Assembly (NCBI GenBank): GCA_026008535.1
Contig: BRKX01000019.1
Span: 26,796,477 to 26,860,476, forward strand
DNA length: 64,000 nucleotides
From: Perilla frutescens
Lineage: Eukaryota; Streptophyta; Magnoliopsida; Lamiales; Lamiaceae
Direction of reading: 5' to 3'
The notes beneath the pieces are model-generated. The model saw nothing but the letters and a program-made list of their open reading frames with translations. It ran no database searches and was not told the origin of the DNA. A program made the position numbers and the translations under genes. Shown one piece after another: positions 58,804 to 64,000 of this stretch. Numbering within the stretch: position 1 is the stretch's first letter; each line of letters opens with the position of its first letter.

Positions 58804-60646
58804 TCAGTTTCTCTCTTCAGCTGGAATGGTTTCTTGGCCTTTTTCTTCCAGTTGATCATCTTCATCCTTTGATACTAGCTCAAGTAGTCCCAATTGTATG
58901 CATAGCTCCATAAACCTTGCTTCAGGCAATGGTTTGGTGAAGATGTCAGCTATCTGCTTCTCAGTGTTGACATATTTGATGCATATGTCCTTCTTCTCGA
59001 TGTGATCTCTGATGAAGTGATGTCTTATGTTAATGTGTTTGGTTCTTGAATACAGAACTGGATTCTGAGATATTGCAATTGTACTATTGTTGTCACAGTA
59101 GATAAGTACTTCTTCAGTTTCGACTTTGTAGTCCTTCAACTGTTGCTTCATCCAGAGTATCCGAGCACAACAGCTTCCAGCAGCTACATATTCTGCTTCA
59201 GTTGTTGACGTGGCAACTGAGTACTGCTTCTTGCTAAACTAGGATATCAGTTTGCTTCCAAGAAATTGACATGTTCCACTGGTGCTTTTTCTGTCGATCT
59301 TGCATCCACCAAAATCTAAATCTGAATAACCAATTAGACTCAAATTGTCATCTCTGGGATACCATAATCCAAGATTTATGGATCCTTTGAGGTATTTGAT
59401 AATCCTCTTTGCTGCTTCAAGATGACTTCTCTTTGGGTTAGCTTGGAACCGTGCGCATAAACCGACTGAATAGGAAGATGTCTGGTCGGCTAGCTGTTAG
59501 GTAAAGTAGCGACCCAATGATTCCTCTGTAATATGTCTGGCTAACTGATTCTCCTTCTTCATCAAGAGTTAGCTGAACTAATGTATTCATAGGAATCTTG
59601 AGAGTTTTTTCTTTATTAACTACAAACTTCTTGACTAGCTCCTTAGTGTACTTGACCTGGCTGATGAAGATTCCATCTTTCAGCTTCTTCACTTGGAGTC
59701 CTAGGAAGAATGTCATTTCTCCCATCATGCTCATTTTAAATTTGCTTTGCATCAGTTGAGCGAATCGTGTGCATAGATCTTTACTTTTTGATCTAAAAAT
59801 TATGTCATCCACATAAATTTGAACCATTAAGATCTCAGTTGATCGTTCTATTCGAAATAGAGTTCGATCAATGACTCTCTTTTGAAACCCATTTTTCAGC
59901 AAGAATGTTATAAGAGTTTCATACCACGCTCTAGGAGCTTGTTTCAATCCGTAGAGGGCTTTCTTCAGCTTGAAGACTTGATCTCCAATTTCAAAGCCTG
60001 GCGGTTGCTCAACATACACATCCTCCTTGAGCATTCCTTGAAGAAAAGCACTCTTAACATCCATTTGGTAGACTATGAAATTGAAGTGAGCTGCATAGGC
60101 TAGGAATAATCTGATGGCTTCTAATCTTGCAACTGGTGCGAATGTCTCATCAAAGTCGATCCCTTCACTTTGTGAGTATCCTTTGGCCACCAGTCTCGCC
60201 TTGTTCCTTGTGATCACACCTTGTTCATCCAGTTTGTTGTGAAAAACCCATTTTGTACCAATGACCTTCTGGGTTTTTGGTCTATCGACAAGAAACCATA
60301 CGTTATTTCTTGTGAACTGATTCAGTTCTTCTTGCATGGCCATGATCCAGTCTGAATCTTCTAAGGCTTCTTTGACGTTTGCTGGTTCCGTTTGAGATAT
60401 GAAGCATGTGAATAATGCATGCTCAGTTGAACTTCTGGTTTGGACTCGACTTCTTGGATCACCAACTATCTTGTCAGTTGGATAGCTTCGGAGCTATTTG
60501 GGCAAGATAGCTTCAGCTGGTTCTACTGTGGTGATGTCATCAGTCACCCTTCCATCAGTTGGTTCGGCATCTTCATCAGTTCTTCCCCCTGTTTCAGTTG
60601 TGGGGTTTATGGTCTCAGCTCGATTTGTGTCTTCATTGACCATATT
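58804..60646 (-). pseudogene. copia-3 reverse transcriptase and RNase H
   Basis: Copia RT from the Ser/Thr/Glu-rich linker after integrase: DWIMAMQEELNQF, WVFHNKLDEQG, DFDETFAPVARLEA, YQMDVKSAFLQG, ALYGLKQAPRAWYE and the catalytic MVQIYVDDIIFRSKS. The long frame ends at 59438. 59152-59437 holds conserved sequence in shifted, stop-broken frames. RNase H resumes at 59151 (EVLIYCDNNSTIAIS, HINIRHHFIRD) and ends at 58804 after a charged tail. A further TAG lies at 60494. The frame upstream is cut at 60646 by the 1.28-kb solo LTR. Confidence 0.92.
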
Positions 60647-61929
60647 TGATGAAGCCATACAAGGCATTGAAGGCCTTGAACCCGAGCTGCAATTCAAAGG
60701 TCCAATGACGCGACTTCGAGCGAAAAAATTACAAGGTTATTTCCAAGTGTTGATTCGCAAGAAGTTCGAGGAATTAGAAGATGCAAAGTGCAGCCATACT
60801 TTAGTTAATTTATTAACTAATGAAGATCAAGATCATACCATGGAGAATATAACTTGAAGAGTTGAAGAAGAGAGCAAGAAGAAGTGCACGTGTGCATGGA
60901 GCTGTTTTCGCCCTTGATTTAATTTAATTAAGGGGTTGATTTTTATCTAGACTATAGTATTTATTTAATTAATTTAGACTATAGTTTAGATCAGTTTTTA
61001 ATTAATTTTTAAGTGTAATTTTCGTTCGTTTTAGTATAGGTTTGACTAGAATTGTATTTAAGGTAATTTCCAACCTTGAATAGAATTCTAGTTTAGGTAT
61101 TTTTATAATATAGTTAAAGATCCTTTTTGGATCAGATTTTTAGGCCTTTTTAGAGTTTAATTTCGTGCATGTTAGGCCCTATAAATAGGGGAACCATGTT
61201 ACTTTGATATTTTAGACATTATTGATTAAAATTGCTTTTACATTCAATTTGTGTCTCAACCGTTCAAAGCTTTTGATTGTTTTCTGTCGAAAATAGTCAT
61301 TCTTGAAGCCTAGCAATCTTTAAGTCTTACATCAAGGGAGCGTTCTAATTCACACGAGGAATTAGGGTGAACTCGCTACCGAGGAGTAACTTTGAGATTC
61401 GTTTTCCTCGTACTAGATACGCCGGGGATTAATCGGGTTGCAAATCACAACACCTCCATCGTTCAGCCACCATCTTCGACTTCCTACACCTTCCATCAAC
61501 GTCCGTTACACTTCTAAGCCATCAAGACCTGATCGTGTGTCGATCAACAAGGGTTCGGTTCCGTTCGCACCTAATTCATCGTGTTCGTCATCAATACCGT
61601 AAGTACTTCATAGCCTTAACATATCCTATCTACTATAGCCTTTCTTCACCATATTTCTAGCCCATAATAGCCTTTTCCCAGCCATAATAATCGTCCAAAA
61701 TAGCCCCCTTACCTTTAGATTTGTGTGTCTCTTTTGTGTCATAGTTTAAGTGCCGTAATTAGGTCTAGTTCGTCTTTAATATTGTTTGAGTTGTTATTTC
61801 ATTTAATTCAGATTATTTTGAGTTATTTGAGTCTTAAAGTAGGGTTGAATCCTTCCTTAATTGGCATGTTCGATTCTATAAGTCTTCCGCGCGTCCTCGT
61901 ATCCTGTACAAATTGTCCGGGTTACATCA
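60647..61929 (+). mobile_element. 1.28-kb solo LTR (gypsy type) inside copia-3
   Basis: Runs from TGATGAAGCC to GGGTTACATCA, flanked by a perfect 5-bp duplication, ATATT (60642-60646 and 61930-61934). The copia-3 frame is continuous across the site when one copy is discounted. A TATA box, CCTATAAATAGGGG, lies near 61179-61192 on the plus strand. From its very first base an open frame codes for a charged tail containing GPMTRLRAKKLQ, ending at 60857. That is typical of the C-terminal end of some gypsy polyproteins, which run into their 3' LTR. Confidence 0.85.
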
Positions 61930-61934
61930 ATATT

Positions 61935-63404
61935 GTTCTCAACTGGTTTAGTACCAGTTTCATTGCCTTCTTCTAGTGAAACTTCAAGCCACTCTGGAAC
62001 AATGTGATCCACATAGTCTTGCGAGTTCTCAGTTTCACTAGGTAGTACTTGAACTGATGTGTCTATTGTTTCTTTGTTCCTGTACTCATTAGCAAATTCA
62101 TCAAATACCACATGACATGTTATTTCCACAACAAGAGTTCATTTATTGAACACTCTGTAAGCTTGTGCATGAGGTGAATTATACCTAAAAAATATTCCTT
62201 CATCAGCTTTAGCACTGAAGGCTTTCAGTTGAGTCTTGCCATTGTTGTGAATATAACATTTACAACCAAATACTTTAAAGTATGAGATAGAAGGCTTACG
62301 ACCCTTATACAGTTCATAGGGTGTTTTGTCATGTGCGGTGACAATGGCACTTCGATTTTGAGTGTGGCACGCTGTGTTGACTGCTTCAGCCCAGTAACCT
62401 TCAGCTATGTTTGCATCAGCTATCATTGCTCGAGCTGCTTCTTTAAGTGTCCGGTTTCGCCGTTCAGCTACACCGTTTTGTTGTGGAGTCCTAGCAGCTG
62501 AGTGTTCATGAGTGATTTCAAGTTTGTTGAGGAAGCTGATCATTTGCTGATTCACAAATTCAGTTCCATTGTCGGAGCGAATCCTTTGAACTGATCTCTC
62601 TTTTTCAGTTTGTAGCCTTCTAATCAGCGTCGTTAGCTTGTCGTAAGTTTCATCTTTGCTCCTCAAGAATTTCACCCACGTATATCTTGAGAAATCATCA
62701 ACTACTACAAGAGTGAATCTTTTGCCTTTTGGGGTTTGTGGTCTGACTGGACCAAACAGATCCATATGTAGCAGTTGGAGGCAATCAGTTGTTCCTGGTG
62801 GATGACTCCTATTCTTGAAGGATGACTTCACTTGCTTTCCTTTTTGGCATGGTCCACACACACCTGTTTTCTTATATATCTCCTTGGGAAGCCCCTCAAC
62901 TAGCTCTTTCTTGGCTAGATAGTTGATTGTTTTGAAGTTGAGGTGGTTCAGTCGTCCATGCCATAGCCAGCTTGCTTCAGTTGATCCCTTTGAAAGAAAG
63001 CAAGCTTCTGAGTAGCCGGTTGACCAGTCAACAATATACATGTTACATCTCCTTATGCCAGTGAGAAGAATTACTCCAGTTGACTTGTCTCTTATGTTGC
63101 ATGAGTTTTTGGTGAAGTCAACTGAGTAGCCATTGTTGCACAGCTGGCTAATGTTGAGTAGTTTGTGTTTCAGTCCATCCACATGGGAGACTCCATTTAC
63201 TACAACTTTTCCCTTGACCACGAACCCTTCTCCAATGGTTCGACTTTTGGAGTTGTCTCCAAATGTGACAAGTGGACCTTTGACTTCTTCATAACCGTCG
63301 AGATCTTTTCTGTCTCTGGTCATGTGCTTGGAGCACCCGCTATCTAGATACCAGATATCTTTGGTTTTCTTCATAGATAGGATGCTCTTATCCTCCAAAA
63401 ACAA
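61935..63404 (-). pseudogene. copia-3 protease end and integrase
   Basis: Protease site WYLDSGCSKHMT near 63345, pre-integrase zinc region WLWHGRLNHLNF...CGPCQKGK, and integrase core with HMDLFGPV, VVVDDFSRYTWV, RIRSDNGTEFV and NGVAERRNRTLKEA (D, D and E all kept). The C-terminal integrase domain ends near 62139 at a TAG. It continues in the same region (61935-62129) as an acidic linker up to the solo LTR. A TAA near 63405-63410 separates it from gag. Confidence 0.92.
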
Positions 63405-64000
63405 GGATTAGCATTTAGGGACCCGTTTCATATCGGGTCCTTGTTGATACATCAAGTTCTTTGGAATCCAAACTTGTCAAACTTTTGGCTTTTTATCACT
63501 CAAAGAATCAATTGATTTGGATCGCTTGATCAGTTTAGATTTTCTTTCAACTCTCTTATTTTGAGTTGAATCAGTTGAATGGTACCTGCGTTAAAAGTTA
63601 TTAGGGTAAAACAATTTAACTAAAATGTTATTATCTCGAGACCTTTGAGCCTTTCGATCAGGCCAATGCCTTGTGTGTTTCCAGTTTGCTGGATTGAATC
63701 TTTTTGGATCAGCTCTTGGTTCATTTCTGGAATCCAGGTACTCATTATAGTGATGATAGGGTTGAAATGAGTTTCTTTGATCTCTCCTATAAGTGTTTTG
63801 ATTGAACTGCTTGGCAGGATAGACTTGAGATCTGAACTGGTCTTTCTTTTTAAAGTGAACTGATCTATCAGTTTGCTTTGAAGGCATTCTGTACTGAGCT
63901 GGTGGTCTTTGTTGAACTGAAGACTTTGAATGAATGGATTGATTTGAATAAATTGATGGTCTTGGCTGGAATTTTGGCTTCAGTTGACTTGGTGTTTTTG
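63405..64000 (-). pseudogene. gag: copia-3 gag C-terminal part, runs off window
   Basis: A frame at 63591-63887 and beyond the right edge codes for an Arg/Gln/Asn/His-rich low-complexity protein (RRDQRNSFQPYHHYNEY, ANWKHTRHWPDRKAQ), as found between the zinc knuckle and protease of Sirevirus gags. A stop at 63591 and further stops to 63405 break it. The main gag domain, PBS and 5' LTR would lie to the right. Confidence 0.7.

Larger units (their letters stand above)
40703..64000 (-). mobile_element. Sirevirus-like Ty1/copia element with three accessory ORFs, minus strand (copia-3)
   Basis: Read on the minus strand from the right edge: gag end, protease, integrase, (solo LTR), RT-RNase H, spacer, then three homologous accessory ORFs A, B and C, and a non-coding tail at 40703-41008. 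Its left end interrupts the copia-2 RT; TGTCATTC at 40703 could be the LTR edge, with 'gagca' before it as a possible target duplication. The 5' LTR and most of gag lie outside. I see no LTR border or polypurine tract between RNase H and ORF C. I therefore treat the ORFs as part of this element, although they could be a separate unit. Confidence 0.72.

Overview
This is a stretch of plant nuclear chromosome, AT-rich and dominated by retrotransposons, with one clear host gene. The evidence is spliceosomal introns, plant-type LTR retrotransposons of both superfamilies (Ty1/copia Tork-like and Sirevirus-like; Ty3/gypsy chromoviruses), and non-autonomous hAT DNA elements. The accessory proteins at 41-58 kb resemble TE-associated predicted proteins I recall from Lamiales genomes, Gesneriaceae in particular. 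That makes a eudicot of the order Lamiales likely, but this is recollection, not proof.

Layout. (1) 1-3421: the 5' part of a decayed Tork/Tnt1-like copia element on the minus strand, cut by the window edge, with its 5' LTR at 2975-3421. (2) 3422-12516: intergenic DNA with four short hAT-like elements (4794-5330, 5353-5782, 8614-9128, 9829-12516). Each is flanked by an 8-bp duplication and filled with its own short self-complementary motif. A tRNA-derived SINE lies near 8.3 kb. (3) About 12.7-20.4 kb: the only host gene seen, coding for a DUF2045/KIAA0930-like protein of about 377 residues in eleven coding exons. One intron is GC-AG, and a MITE-like inverted repeat sits in the largest intron. 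(4) About 22.2-40.7 kb: a plus-strand Sirevirus-like copia element. Its 5' LTR holds a 3.5-kb solo LTR (23044-26536), its gag/protease junction holds a complete chromovirus (gypsy-1, 28318-38509, minus), and its reverse transcriptase is cut at about 40702 by another element. (5) 40703-64000: a minus-strand Sirevirus-like copia element whose gag end runs off the window. It holds a second complete chromovirus (gypsy-2, 46810-56742, minus) and a second solo LTR (60647-61929).

The most interesting part is the last element. Downstream of its RNase H it carries three tandem, diverged, homologous accessory ORFs: A (57950 to 45659, split by gypsy-2), B (45265 to 43361) and C (42694 to 41009). Each has a TATA-like box 100-160 bp before its start codon, and each ends in basic, nuclear-localisation-like sequence. 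Sireviruses often carry one 'env-like' ORF at this place. Three tandem copies that look separately transcribed deserve attention. The spacer upstream of ORF A is extremely rich in CAGTT/AACTG.

Insertion order read from the nesting: the plus Sirevirus came first. The minus Sirevirus, gypsy-1 and the 3.5-kb solo LTR came later within it. Gypsy-2 and the 1.28-kb solo LTR came later within the minus Sirevirus. Gypsy-1, gypsy-2 and both solo LTRs keep perfect 5-bp target duplications. The host reading frames run on without a break once gypsy-1, gypsy-2 and the 60.6-kb solo LTR are mentally removed. All retroelement coding regions have stops or frameshifts except accessory ORF C, which is intact.
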